A DNA stretch of 64,000 nucleotides from Martensiomyces pterosporus (GCA_025201845.1 MU603979.1:1-64000), one strand, 5' to 3'. Shown: positions 51,965-62,187, counted from the stretch's first letter. The notes: generated by a model from the letters alone, not told the origin. Numbers and translations are program-made.

Positions 51965-52740
51965 TGTAGCGATTTAATGCAGAACAAAGTGTGTTTTTGG
52001 TGTTTGTTTTGGAGGATAAATGTACAAGGGTGAAATTGATAAGGGCTTGGAATAAGCTGGAGTCAGGATGCAGCGGGATCTGGGTCCCGTTTATATAGAT
52101 GCGGGTGGGTGCACTGTTGAGCGATAACAGCTGGTGATGTCATCACGTGGCCAAAATGGGTGGAAGGGTCCAGAACGCACAAGGGCCGTGTAGAACGCCC
52201 AAGCTCATGCTGGCACAGTCTTCATGCTGGCACAGTCTTCATGCCAGCACAGTCTTCATGCCAGCACCATCGCGCCCCTTTCTCGAAGCCTGCCGCCCCT
52301 TGAAGCAGCACAGTTGCGGTTTGGCTGTGGCACGAAAGTGCCAGTCGCTGGTAGCGCCAGTGTGCCTTTCTTTGCCTTGCAGCGTAGAGCGCCGCGGCCC
52401 TGTCTGCATGCTCCTCCTGCAGTGGCGGAATTGGCGGATACCGCTGTGCTACTGGCGCTGTGGCCCTGAGCCTCGGACTCCATGTCGCTGCTGCCCACCG
52501 GTGTGGGGGGCAGGCGTCGCTGAGCACAGACAATTCGGCAGCCACGTGGCTGCCCGTTTGCTTGGCTGCACTCTCGGCGCTGTCCCAGCGAGGCAGGCGG
52601 TCTCTTCCTCTTTCACCCTTCTACTTGCAGCTGCACACTCTTGCCCTTTTCGCTCCACTTCTGCTCGCTTGCGCACAGCACACACGGAAGAGCAGGGACT
52701 CTATTTGGAACACAGGAAGCCAGATTCAACAAGAACCAAG
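51965..52740. promoter_or_regulatory. divergent promoter region of HSP104 and the RhoGAP gene
   Basis: For HSP104 (minus strand) there is TATATAA at 52,091-52,098. A degenerate heat-shock element GAA-GTC-GAA (two-base spacers, 52,163-52,175; the middle unit is imperfect) lies about 200 bp upstream of the ATG. At 52,135-52,149 a TGATG-T-CATCA inverted repeat overlaps a CACGTG E-box. A 17-bp tandem repeat follows at 52,206-52,267. The RhoGAP start is preceded by a pyrimidine-rich leader. Assignments are by eye. Confidence 0.4.
52206..52267 (+). repeat. 17-bp tandem repeat, about 3.6 copies
   Basis: Unit CATGCTGGCACAGTCTT occurs at 52,206 and 52,223, and with two changes (CATGCCAGCACAGTCTT) at 52,240; a partial unit starts at 52,257. 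It lies between HSP104 and the RhoGAP gene. Each unit boundary contains TTCATG. Confidence 0.85.
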
Positions 52741-54537
52741 ATGAACCCCAGCAATGGCTTTGCGGATTTCGCCAAAAAGTTCAATCAGTTCGGCGACAAC
52801 ATCAAGCGAGTGTTCAACGACGGCCCCGCCGGACAGTCCACACGCCGGACAGCGTCCTCGTCCGACGACGTTCTCGGCCTGGATGCGGAGGCGTTCCGCG
52901 AAGCCATGATAGAGGGCAACGACGGCGGCGAGCTGGCGACCTACGTGAACGAAAAGCTGGTGTTTGAGGCAGGCGTGGATTACGAGAGCCGGCCGATGCT
53001 CGTGTTTGCGGCATGCAGGATGCTGAACCCTGATGTGGTCGACTACGACCGCCTGCTGAACCTGATTCAGTTCCGGCTGGATGACTTTGTCGAGAGCGAC
53101 TACACCGTGGTTCTGTTTGCAGCAAACGCGCGGTACAACCCCAGCATCAAGTGGCTGTACACGGCGTACAGGCGGCTGGGAAGAAAGTACAAGAAGAACC
53201 TGAAGGCCCTCTACATCGTGCACCCGTCCAAGTGGGTGCAGTTCCTGATGACCGCCATGAACGCTGTGCTGAGCCCCAAGTTTGCAAAGAAGGTCAAGTG
53301 GATCGACACCCTGTCGGGGCTGGCGCACAGCGTGCCCATCGACCAGATCAACATCCCGCCCGAGGTGTACCAGTTCAATGCGACGAAGGAGGCCGAGATC
53401 AAGGTGCCCACGCACGCGGGGCCCTCCAGCAGGTTCTTCGGCGTCTCGCTGGAGAGCCTAATGGGAACCCACGGCGAGCTGGGCTTGCCGGCGCCTGTTG
53501 CGGATTCCCTGGACTACCTGTACACCCATGCCCTCGAGGTGCAGGACTTGTTCCGTCGCTCGCCCTCCTCGACCACCCTGCACAAGGTCAGGAACCAGTA
53601 CGAGACGGAGGGCCACATCTCGGTCACGTACGCCGTGTGGGGCGAGCACGTTGCCGCGGCCATTCTGAAGACCTGGTGCCGCGAGCTCCCGCAGCCCATC
53701 ATCCCGCCCCACTACTACGAGCTCATCCGCCTGATGCCCGACCCCGAGTCGCAGCCCGAGCAGGCAGCCGCGTATGCGCGTGACGTCATCCTCCCTGCCT
53801 TGGCCGACCCCCCGTGTGTGTCGCTGCTCCTGGCTGCCCTGTTCGGGCTTCTGCGGGCGGTGGCGGACCACTCGAGCATCAACAACATGACCGCGGGAAG
53901 GCTGGCGGCTGCTTGGGCGCCCAACTTTGTGCACTCGTCGCAGCCCGACGTGGATATCTCCATGTGCTCGGTCACCCGGTTCTCGGACAACAGCAACCAG
54001 GCGGGGGGCGGTAGGCGCGACGGCGAGGAGGATGAGAATGAGGATGAGGATGAGGACGTGCTGGATCTGGGCGACCAGGACGACGAGAACAGACCGAATG
54101 TCGTCACGCTGGCAAAGCTGATGATCGACCAGTACCAGGTTATTTTCAAGCCGACGCTGGAGGCTGCCGAGGCGCAGGCCAAGCAGCACGCTGCGGCAGC
54201 GGCGCCACCAAAGCCACCGCGCAGGCAGCAGCAGCAGCAAAAGGGGCTTGGGGACGGGGCAGCGCCCGCTAAACCCCCGCGCCACTCGACGACGCCCGCA
54301 GACAAGCAGGGGGAGGGTGAGGCGCCTGTGCAGGCAAGCGAAGAGGACATTGCGGCGTTGGTCGAAGAGCTGGGCGGGGCGGGAATCCAGGAAGCACCGC
54401 CAAAGGCTGTGACGGCCGACGACATCGCCAGGCGCCTGAAGGCCGAGCAGGAGGCGGCAGTCGCCCAAGCCAAGGAGACCAAGGACGGCGAGGAGGAGGA
54501 CGACGACGAGGAGATTGTGGTTGGCGACTTTGTGTGA
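52741..54537 (+). CDS. Sec14-like/RhoGAP protein (ARHGAP1/BCH-type)
   Basis: The ATG at 52,741 gives 598 residues in one exon. A CRAL-TRIO/BCH-like domain at about 60-205 (NLIQFRLDDFVESDYTVVLF, LKALYIVHPSKWVQFLM) precedes a RhoGAP domain at about 230-420 that contains DLFRRSPSSTTLHKV with the arginine finger (272 or 273), KTWCRELPQPIIPPHYY and AGRLAAAWAPNF. The same order is found in p50RhoGAP/ARHGAP1 and in yeast Ecm25. Such proteins switch off Cdc42/Rho GTPases at membranes. The C-terminal 180 residues are Asp/Glu-rich, then Pro/Lys/Arg-rich (PPKPPRR, AKPPRH, SH3-binding-like) with a short poly-Gln. The last 40 residues are acidic. The gene is divergent from HSP104; the + strand leader is CT-rich. 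Confidence 0.9.
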   Translation: MNPSNGFADFAKKFNQFGDNIKRVFNDGPAGQSTRRTASSSDDVLGLDAEAFREAMIEGNDGGELATYVNEKLVFEAGVDYESRPMLVFAACRMLNPDVVDYDRLLNLIQFRLDDFVESDYTVVLFAANARYNPSIKWLYTAYRRLGRKYKKNLKALYIVHPSKWVQFLMTAMNAVLSPKFAKKVKWIDTLSGLAHSVPIDQINIPPEVYQFNATKEAEIKVPTHAGPSSRFFGVSLESLMGTHGELGLPAPVADSLDYLYTHALEVQDLFRRSPSSTTLHKVRNQYETEGHISVTYAVWGEHVAAAILKTWCRELPQPIIPPHYYELIRLMPDPESQPEQAAAYARDVILPALADPPCVSLLLAALFGLLRAVADHSSINNMTAGRLAAAWAPNFVHSSQPDVDISMCSVTRFSDNSNQAGGGRRDGEEDENEDEDEDVLDLGDQDDENRPNVVTLAKLMIDQYQVIFKPTLEAAEAQAKQHAAAAAPPKPPRRQQQQQKGLGDGAAPAKPPRHSTTPADKQGEGEAPVQASEEDIAALVEELGGAGIQEAPPKAVTADDIARRLKAEQEAAVAQAKETKDGEEEDDDEEIVVGDFV

Positions 54538-56298
54538 TGCCCTATTTTTTTTTTCATTTTCATATTCGCTTTTATCTCGTTCGTGTCCGTTGTCTGCTCT
54601 ATGTAATCGGCTGCAGCCATCCCGCCATCGGCAAGAGCGCAGCAGCCCTTGCTGCGAGCGAAGCAGAAGCAGCCGGGTGTGCACGTGGGGGCAAGGACAT
54701 GGCCAGGCCGTCCCTGGCGAGGAAGCGCGGGCAGAGATTTAGAGGCTGCGCAGGAATGATGCAGCCATGCATGTTGATTATTTTCCTTGTTGATATGGCC
54801 AGGAATAGGAGGCGAGTCAGCACGCATCGGCAGTGTTTACGCCTGGCGTGTCTGCGCTGCCCATGCGGCCTGGCAGCGACTAAATCTGCCGTGCAGGATG
54901 CAAATGTGCGCCTGCATTGTTCGCCCGGTGCGAGCGCGGGAGCAGTAGCGCCTGGCTGGCGCCCTAGCCAGAAGCCGGGTGGCCCAGCCAGTTCACAGAA
55001 AGCAGATGGGCGTGCCGCGTGCGATAGAAACAGAAACAGCTGGCCTGGCCGGCGGTGGCACAAAGGAGAGAAAGATCGGCAGCCATGCGACTGCGTATGC
55101 GTTTCAGTCGGCGCTCGCCCCTTCCTGCGAGAGCCATGGCCGTTTTGCCAGCAGACTACGCAGGAGATGGGCGGCGCTTGGTTGTGTGCATGCAGTAGGA
55201 TTGCGGCCTGCTGACGGGCTGTACATGGAAGGGGCAGCGGCGCGCCTCGAATAGGGAGCAGGTTCGGAAGACCGTGCGTGCGATGGGGGGATGTGCGGCT
55301 GGGTGTTCTGGTGACCAGGCCGCTGCATGGTCTGGGTGTAGGAAAGAAAAGGAAGAAAAGGCTCGCAGAATGGGGGCGATGACCCGTCGGCAGAACAGCA
55401 GTAGCGGGGGTGGAAGATGCTGGGCGGATCGACATGCGATGAGAAACTCGACAATTTCCACGGCAGCCCGCCTTGCAGCAGCCAAAAGAGGGGAATCAGG
55501 CGGTCCAGCCCATGCAGCGCTTCGCTTGCCGCTTGAGAAAGCAGTATAAGGTTCTTGGGCCAGGCGACAGAGCCACGAGACGGAGCTGATTTGCAGACTC
55601 CTTTCCTTGTATTCCTGGTGCAGCACTACGCCTTCTCCTCCAAGGCCACCTCTCCCTCTTCTGCCTCGCACGCTCTTTTTTATTTTATTGCTGACTCTTC
55701 GTGCTTCGCGGCACTTGCCCTGCACCGCCTCCACCGCCCAGAAGCCCAATTTATAACTCCGCCCAGTCACCCTAATAACCCAATAATACTCGTTTAATAT
55801 TAAGGAAGCACACAGGTATTGTATGTCCTGTCCCACCGCCCCTTGTTGCTCTCAATCACACGCCTTCCTTGCGCCTTCTCGGTGTGGTGCTCTGCCCGCT
55901 GGAGGCTCGCACGGAGGCGAACAATCTGTCGCCTCTTTTGAAGTGGCAAAGGAGGGACGAAGCGCCGGAGGAGTACTGCGCTGGAGATAGCCGCCCCCAG
56001 CTCCCATTCGGCATTCCCACCAAAGCCCAAAATTCCTCTTGCAGTTGCTGCTGCAGCGGCCACATTGTCTCCGTCGCCCAAACCAAAAGCAGCAGCTGCC
56101 GTTGAGCACACGACGGAGCATCGCCGCATTGCGATGCAGACAATTCGCTTTCATTTTGCAGTACCAATCTCTCTGCCAAAAGCCTTTTATTCCTATTTTC
56201 TTCTGCTCTCCAGCCCGCCTGTGTTAATTTTCCTCCACTGTAGCCTGGTTCGCTCGCAGCCCTCGCGCGCTCTTCTTTTAAAAAAATATATATCTGAC
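54538..56298. other. intergenic, 1.8 kb
   Basis: Between the RhoGAP gene (3') and the Ser-rich gene (5'). An AT-rich stretch near 55,760-55,805 and an AAAAAATATATATC element at 56,281-56,294 lie just before the ATG at 56,299. No supported gene; open frames on either strand show no family pattern. Confidence 0.5.
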
Positions 56299-59200
56299 AT
56301 GGATTTCGAAGCCGCCAGGCTGACGCCTGCATCCATACCGTCCTCGCTGGACCGCAACAACAGCAGCAGCTCGGTGGCCTCGTACGCCGATGGAGCGGCG
56401 CTCTCGTCGCGCCAGCAGCAGCAGCAGCAGCAGCAGCCAAGCTCGAGCGGCCGGCCAGCTGGCTTTCTGGGCAAGATGTTTCGCAAGGGCCCTCCTAAGC
56501 ACCCGAAGCTGAAGCCCATGGGCATATCGTCCAAGGACTTCTTTGCCCAAGAGGAGGCAGAGCCATCAGCCACACCTCTGTCGAGCACAGAGTACTATGC
56601 GTCGGCCAAGGGCGTCAAGCTGTCGCGCAAGCTCTCGGCTCTTTCTTCCTTTGCCCCAAACAGCCCCCCGAAGACGGGCAGCGGGGCTTCTGCTGCCGCC
56701 TCGCCCGTGTTGACTGCTGCTCGGGTGTCGAGCCAGTCGTCGTCCCCGCTTATTCAGCCCAAGGCGCGTGCGGCGGAGGGGTGCGTGGATGAGCTGGTTG
56801 CGTTGCCTACGCCATTCCCGCAACCCAGCCATCTTTACCACCAGGCGCCAGCACAGCAGCAGCAGAGGCGGGAGATGTCGCCGTCACACAGCACCACCAC
56901 AACGAACAGCGGCAGTGACGATGGCGCGCCTGCTGGAGAGTCAGCAACGCCGCTATCGAGCGACAGCAGCAGCAGCAGAAGCAGCTCGCAGTTCCATCGC
57001 TGGCGCCCCGAGAGACTGAAAATCGACGCACCCCCCAACCACTCACACGCCAGCATCGGGTCGCAGGCAAACACGCGGTCGCCACTGGTATCCGCACCCT
57101 CGTTCCAGTCATCCCACCATGCGATAAGCAGGCAATCGCCCCCACGCTCGGCCATAGCGCCATCGTCGCCGCCAATGATGCACGGCGATCATGCCGGCGG
57201 CTCCAGCCGCGGCATTGCAGCAGGCGAGCGCAGGAAGCGCGGCTCCCTATGGCGCGCCAAGCTGAGCTTCACCAATCTGCGGCGCCCGGAGTCCAGGCGC
57301 CAGAGGCACCAGTCGTTCGACCAGAGCGCCATCGACATCACTGCACACCCACGTGTGTACGCCGAATCGCCCCTGGTGTCGGTGCCGTCTGCTGCGCCCG
57401 TAAGCTCGCGAGGCCGCTCTGCGACAAAGGGCGAGCCTGCCGACGTCACATTCGCCGACATCATGCATGGCATATCCTCCAAGGCTGAGAATCCCGCCTC
57501 GCCCGATGCTTCTGGCTCCGCGGACATGGTGACCGAGATGGTGAGCGTGGCCAACCTGGGCAACATAGACAAGGACTTTCTGCTCACCATCCAGAGGAAC
57601 TCGGCGCTGGAGGCCAGGCGGCAGCGGCGTAGGGAGACGCGCAGAAACACCATGTCGTTTCTCGGCACGTCGGCAGCCTCGGCCTGCGAGCAGTCGTGGG
57701 CCAAAAGCCCCACTTCCACGGTGGCCGCACGGAAGAACCAGTCGGTGCTCGTGGCACCCTTGGGCACCCATGCGGCCGAAATGCACACCCAGCTGTCGCG
57801 CTTTGCCCCGCCGCCCATTGACTCCCCAACAGCTGCATGCCAGGCTCCACTCCATTATTCAAAGGATGCGTGCGACTTGGGCGAGTCGACTGGCAGGGGC
57901 AGTGTCCCAGCGTCGCCATCCATGCACGCCGCCAAGGAGGGCGGGGGTCACGCTGGAGTGCTGGGATCGGCAGCCCAAAGAGATCGGCGCATCGTGGATG
58001 ATGGAGAGATTGGCGGCCACAGATGCTCCGCTAATGGCGCGCCCACGAGCCCGCGGTCTCGCCCCCCACCAGCTGCCGCGTCACAGCCCGTGCGTGGTGC
58101 ACAGGGAGCGGCAGCGAGCGGTCCCATCCATGGCAGCAGTAGGCATGCGGCCGCCCCATCTACTGCCGCAGACTCGGTGTGTGGTGCTTCGCAAGCCCCC
58201 GGCAGTAGCGCCGGCAGTAGCGTCGGCAATGCAGAGGGAAGTAACCAAGGCGTGCATCAGCGCGACCATGCGGTGCCACTTGGCAGCGCTTCCTCCAGGA
58301 AATTCGCATTCAGCGCTGCGATCGACGCTCCAAAGATGCGCTCGCCCGGCGCCCTGCAGCTGTCCACCTCGACGCATCGCGGCAGCGGCTCAGCGGCGAC
58401 GTACGAGGAGGTCCCGCCAGTCCCGCCGCTGCCCCAGCACGTTATCTCGCGCAACCGGCAGAGCCACTCGATGGACCCGGCTCGCTTGTCGCCGGCATCA
58501 TCGCGGCCGTCAACGGCTAGCGGGCGCGACGCCTCGCGGCATGCCCCGCTGTCTGCCCATGCGTATGACGATTCAGCAACGCCGGTTGATCTGTACCACG
58601 CAGGCGACAGACACAGCAGCTCTAAACCGCCGCCCTCGCCCATGCTGCCCTCGTCCCTGCTGCCCTCGTCCCTGCCGCAAGCAGCCATCGGCGGTGGCCA
58701 TGGCACAAGTGGGTGGAACGCAGAGGTCCACAAGCTGCACCAGTACCGCATGTCTCCGCCCTCGGGCCACCCCAAGCTGGGAATCATCACCAACATCGCC
58801 TCGCCCATCGCCTCCACGCTAAGCATGAACAGCGGGAGCGCCACAGCCGTCTCCGACACCAGCGACCCGGCAGCCCACCAATCGATCCACTCCGTCATGT
58901 ACAGCTCCGCAACCCAGCCACGGTACCAGCACCAGCAGAGGCCAGCGTTGGCCACGGGCATCCGCAAGTTCAGCCAGCCCAACGCAACCCTCCAAGACGC
59001 ATCGCAGCCCCTTCTGTCGCCGATTCAGTCGCCCGACATCATGTCCAAGTCAGCGTCCAACCTGCACTTCCGCATCTCCGTCGACAGCAAGACACCGGGC
59101 ATTGGGCGTCTCTTCTCGCCCACCACGCCCAGCCGCAGAATGCCCCTGGCAAGGCACCGGTCGGCGCACGACGACGCAAGCGGCATTGACTACCATGGGA

Positions 59201-59427
59201 TGCCAAAGTCGGCGCACCATGACTTGCCTGTGGTGGCGTCGCTGGTCGGCGACCCAATGGCCAGGAGGAAGATTCGCGACCAGCTGGCATCGTCCAGGGC
59301 CTTCGATAAGCTGCTGGAGGAGGACGGCGAGTTCACAATGGCCATCTCCTTGACGCCAACGGTCGCTGGTGCAGGCGATACCGCTGCCGCTGCCGCCCCC
59401 ACCACCACCCCTGGCAAGTGGAAGTAG
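56299..59427 (+). CDS. Ser-rich, largely disordered protein of unknown function, 1042 residues
   Basis: The ATG at 56,299 opens 1042 codons. The composition is Ser/Pro/Ala/His-rich with a run of eight Gln near residue 42 and no membrane segments. Two dense blocks stand out: one near residues 420-455 (NLGNIDKDFLLTIQRNSALE, then ARRQRRRETRRNTMSF) and one at the C-terminus (RRKIRDQLASSRAFDKLLEE, then FTMAISLTPT). They are rich in charged and hydrophobic residues unlike the rest and are probably the functional parts. I do not recognise the family; a scaffold or signalling role is conceivable but unproven. An open stretch extends upstream of the ATG in the same frame (from 56,065) but without a good start. 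Downstream gene: TMEM19, convergent (195 bp). Confidence 0.72.
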   Translation: MDFEAARLTPASIPSSLDRNNSSSSVASYADGAALSSRQQQQQQQQPSSSGRPAGFLGKMFRKGPPKHPKLKPMGISSKDFFAQEEAEPSATPLSSTEYYASAKGVKLSRKLSALSSFAPNSPPKTGSGASAAASPVLTAARVSSQSSSPLIQPKARAAEGCVDELVALPTPFPQPSHLYHQAPAQQQQRREMSPSHSTTTTNSGSDDGAPAGESATPLSSDSSSSRSSSQFHRWRPERLKIDAPPNHSHASIGSQANTRSPLVSAPSFQSSHHAISRQSPPRSAIAPSSPPMMHGDHAGGSSRGIAAGERRKRGSLWRAKLSFTNLRRPESRRQRHQSFDQSAIDITAHPRVYAESPLVSVPSAAPVSSRGRSATKGEPADVTFADIMHGISSKAENPASPDASGSADMVTEMVSVANLGNIDKDFLLTIQRNSALEARRQRRRETRRNTMSFLGTSAASACEQSWAKSPTSTVAARKNQSVLVAPLGTHAAEMHTQLSRFAPPPIDSPTAACQAPLHYSKDACDLGESTGRGSVPASPSMHAAKEGGGHAGVLGSAAQRDRRIVDDGEIGGHRCSANGAPTSPRSRPPPAAASQPVRGAQGAAASGPIHGSSRHAAAPSTAADSVCGASQAPGSSAGSSVGNAEGSNQGVHQRDHAVPLGSASSRKFAFSAAIDAPKMRSPGALQLSTSTHRGSGSAATYEEVPPVPPLPQHVISRNRQSHSMDPARLSPASSRPSTASGRDASRHAPLSAHAYDDSATPVDLYHAGDRHSSSKPPPSPMLPSSLLPSSLPQAAIGGGHGTSGWNAEVHKLHQYRMSPPSGHPKLGIITNIASPIASTLSMNSGSATAVSDTSDPAAHQSIHSVMYSSATQPRYQHQQRPALATGIRKFSQPNATLQDASQPLLSPIQSPDIMSKSASNLHFRISVDSKTPGIGRLFSPTTPSRRMPLARHRSAHDDASGIDYHGMPKSAHHDLPVVASLVGDPMARRKIRDQLASSRAFDKLLEEDGEFTMAISLTPTVAGAGDTAAAAAPTTTPGKWK

Positions 59428-59622
59428 CGGGCACATGCCACCAGCAAGAACATATGTAGCCCGCGTGTAGGCTAGCTGTTTATTTTTCCACGCCTGTTTT
59501 TACCACCCTGACCACCCCTGTTATTTTTTTCTCACCCGCCACCTAATCCGCTTTGCGCTCCTACTTCCCACGAATAATTCAGTTCCTCTCTTACATTCAT
59601 CAAGCCATGAAATGCATTCACT

Positions 59623-60495
59623 TCAAAACAGCGCCTTCTGGATCAAAATCGCAATAACAGTCGTCGACACCGACGCTGCAACATTGACCATATTGTTGTC
59701 GAGGATGTTGATGCCCGAGATGACCTTGACGTCCTTCAGCTTTCTCAGCTCCTCCTCGCTCAGATCCGACACAGCCTTTTTGTCGACCAAGTACGATGCC
59801 TGCACGGTTGCCCCCAGCAGCGAATCAATCAGCGACCCGAGCGTGCCCAGCAGCGAGCCCACCAGGTTGTACGGGATCTTGGGCATCGCGCCCGTCCTGT
59901 ATCCGGCAAAGTACTGGGCCCACAGCGCAAAATCCGCCGCCAGCCCCACCGTGGCGCCGCCCGCAAACGACGACAGCAGCCCAAGCTTGCTCACGCCGCC
60001 ATTTGTGCCCGGCGGGACCGGCTTCATGCTGGTGATGAGGATGGGCCAGTTGCTGCTCAGCGTACCAAGCTCGCTAGCCCACGTGTCCGCAGCGCAGCAG
60101 GCGTAGAACCCGATGTAGCCCCAAATCAGCAGCGTCATAAACTTGCGCTCCTCCACCGACAGCTCCTCGGGCCTGCGCCCGTCAAAATGGTACTGGTAGA
60201 CGAGCGAGATGAAGGAGCCCACGCCGCCGTTGCACAGCACTTGCTTCCAGTCGCGCTCGGACGCCTTGGCATACGTGGGGTCAATCTTCGCTTTGTGCTG
60301 CGCCTGGTACTTGGTCCAGAATGAGCTTGAGACAAAGAATGCCAGGAGGACGACTGTGAACATCAGGTTGTCGTTGCTTGCTGTTGAGAGGCCCACAAAG
60401 GCGGCGGCTAGAGCACCGGACTTGGAGAGGGACCGCTTTTTCAGGGAGCCGAAGCATATAAGGCAGGTTATCACGATTGCTAGAGCTGCGCGCAT
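59623..60495 (-). CDS. TMEM19 / DUF92 membrane protein
   Basis: The ATG at 60,495 gives 290 residues. The family pattern is clear: a first helix MRAALAIVITCLICFGSLKK, then LSKSGALAAAFVGLSTASND, FFVSSSFWTKYQ, a conserved RDWKQVLCNGGVGSFISLVY block, CCAADTWASELGTLS, KPVPPGTNGGVSKLGLLSSFAGG and GSLLGTLGSLIDSLLGATVQ. About six transmembrane helices. Human TMEM19 has 336 residues; the start here is shorter. Bacterial and archaeal DUF92 homologues are related to phytyl-phosphate and isoprenoid kinases, which gives a hint but no proof. A divergent gene (CobW-like) lies 536 bp away. Confidence 0.9.
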   Translation of the reverse strand: MRAALAIVITCLICFGSLKKRSLSKSGALAAAFVGLSTASNDNLMFTVVLLAFFVSSSFWTKYQAQHKAKIDPTYAKASERDWKQVLCNGGVGSFISLVYQYHFDGRRPEELSVEERKFMTLLIWGYIGFYACCAADTWASELGTLSSNWPILITSMKPVPPGTNGGVSKLGLLSSFAGGATVGLAADFALWAQYFAGYRTGAMPKIPYNLVGSLLGTLGSLIDSLLGATVQASYLVDKKAVSDLSEEELRKLKDVKVISGINILDNNMVNVAASVSTTVIAILIQKALF

Positions 60496-60738
60496 CCTGG
60501 AAAATAGATAGCAGTACGATACTCTGGATGTGCGCGAGACTGAGAGGAAAGCACTTGGCGGGGTTCCATGAATGAAGCCAACCTCCACATATTTGGCCCT
60601 GGCTGCATGGGCACGCTAGCTTTGGGACGATGCCACGTGCTGCGCACACTGGCGATATGCTGCTGCCATGTCGCATTCTCGGGAGCTGGATGCATGTTTG
60701 CTGGCGACGTGCTTCCCTGTGTCGTGGTGCTCAAGCGT

Positions 60739-60771
<33 letters not shown>

Positions 60772-61031
60772 TGCTGGCAGCGCAGTAGCTGCAAAGCCAG
60801 CCGAAGCAGCTGGTGATGTCAGGAGCGCGCCAATGAAGACCGTGGCGCGAGAACACGGCAGGCCCAACAATTCCGCTTTGTGTCCGGAAAACAGTCTGGG
60901 GGTGGTGGTAGTGCAAAATCGGTTTTTAATAAGCAGGCACTAGCGCTTCCGTGCCCGTGCACTCTCTTTGCTCTCCTCTCCTCTCCTCTGCAATTTCTCC
61001 ATTTGCCTCTCCCCGATTTACATTACGAGCC
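60496..61031. other. intergenic divergent promoter with hexamer repeat
   Basis: Divergent promoter of TMEM19 and the CobW-like gene. It contains the GACGCA repeat (60,740-60,769) and a CTCTCCT repeat near 60,967-60,990 just before the CobW-like ATG. Confidence 0.5.
60740..60769 (+). repeat. GACGCA hexamer repeat, 5 copies
   Basis: Five uninterrupted GACGCA units. Noncoding position; perfect copies point to recent expansion. Confidence 0.9.
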
Positions 61032-62126
61032 ATGGCCAGCAGCGTCGCACACATGCCCAAACCCCAAACGGTCGTGACGGACTCCACCATCCCGGTGACC
61101 GTCTTCACCGGTTTCCTGGGCGCCGGCAAGACCTCGATCATCCTGAACCTCCTGAAGCGGGTCAACCCGGACTACAACATTGTCCTTCTCAAGAACGAGT
61201 TCGGGGACGCAGAGACCGACAGCGCGCTCGTCCGCGAAAGCCACATCCAGGTGACAGAAATGACAAACGGCTGCCTCTGCTGCGTCCTCGTCGGCCAAAT
61301 GAAACGGGCGCTCGAGGAGATGAAGGACAAGTACCGCCCGGACCGCATCATCGTCGAGACCTCCGGCTCGGCATTCCCAGCACCCATTGCGTGGCAGATC
61401 CGGGAGATGGAGGGGGAGGGATTTCACCTGGACGCCATCCTGACGGTCATCGACTGCATCAACTTTTGTGGCTACGAAGACACATCCTACACGGCCCGCA
61501 TGCAGGCGCAGTACACGGACCTCATCCTGCTCAACAAGTGGGAGGAAGTGAATGAGCGGAAGCTGGATATCGTCCTGGACCACGTCAACGAGCTCAACAC
61601 AGACACGCCCAAGATCAGGGCGGACAAGAGCGCGGGGGTTGACCCAGACGTTGTCTTTGGGCTCGACACCAGCCTGTTCAAGCTCGCAGAGCGGCCTGCT
61701 GCAGCGGGCGATGCAGCGGAGAAGGACCATGACCACCACGAGAGCGAGGTCGACCTGGTCGAGATCCGCCGCACCCTCGGCGCCGACAAGCCCGGCCTCA
61801 TTGACCCGACACAATTCATCGCCTTCCTCAAGTCGCTCCCCGCCGACGACATATACCGCGTAAAGGGCCTGGTGCGCCTTTCGGCAAGAGTCCCCGACGA
61901 CGAATCCGGCGGTGCTGTGTCTGCGGGCGGCGTTCTGTATATCCTGAACCACGCATTTGGCCGCTACACATTCACGCCGCTCACCCAGGTCACACAGGGC
62001 CTGGACAGCACTCTGGTCCGGATCACCGTGATGGGCAGCGACCTGCGCATGTACGTTCCGGCGATCCAGAGCGGGTTTGGCGCAGCAGAGAGCGAGATGG
62101 CCACGCATTGGGCACATAGACACTAA
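61032..62126 (+). CDS. CobW/ZNG1-like (COG0523) metal-binding GTPase
   Basis: The ATG at 61,032 gives 364 residues. The G domain starts with the Walker A loop GFLGAGKT (27-34), then KNEFGDAETD (switch region), the metal-binding CxCC motif in GCLCC (80-84), the ETSG motif and LNKWEE in the place of NKxD. A His/Asp/Glu-rich stretch (DHDHHESEVDLVE, about 235-247) and a C-terminal CobW domain (PADDIYRVKGLVRLS, ILNHAFGRYTFTPL) follow. COG0523 GTPases insert or deliver metals; ZNG1 members activate zinc methionine aminopeptidase. The N-terminal CPELE-like motif of ZNG1 is absent, so this is probably another subgroup. A perfect CTCTCCT-type leader sits before the ATG. Convergent with UBR1 (224 bp). 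Confidence 0.92.
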   Translation: MASSVAHMPKPQTVVTDSTIPVTVFTGFLGAGKTSIILNLLKRVNPDYNIVLLKNEFGDAETDSALVRESHIQVTEMTNGCLCCVLVGQMKRALEEMKDKYRPDRIIVETSGSAFPAPIAWQIREMEGEGFHLDAILTVIDCINFCGYEDTSYTARMQAQYTDLILLNKWEEVNERKLDIVLDHVNELNTDTPKIRADKSAGVDPDVVFGLDTSLFKLAERPAAAGDAAEKDHDHHESEVDLVEIRRTLGADKPGLIDPTQFIAFLKSLPADDIYRVKGLVRLSARVPDDESGGAVSAGGVLYILNHAFGRYTFTPLTQVTQGLDSTLVRITVMGSDLRMYVPAIQSGFGAAESEMATHWAHRH

Positions 62127-62187
62127 ATAGATACATAGACGCTGCCCCGGTTTGAATAGTGCAACTATGTGTGGAATTTGCAGGAGT

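Noticed and set aside
54599..55435. 278-codon minus-strand open frame in the RhoGAP/Ser-rich spacer
   Set aside because: No ATG with support, no domain, composition of GC-rich noncoding DNA.
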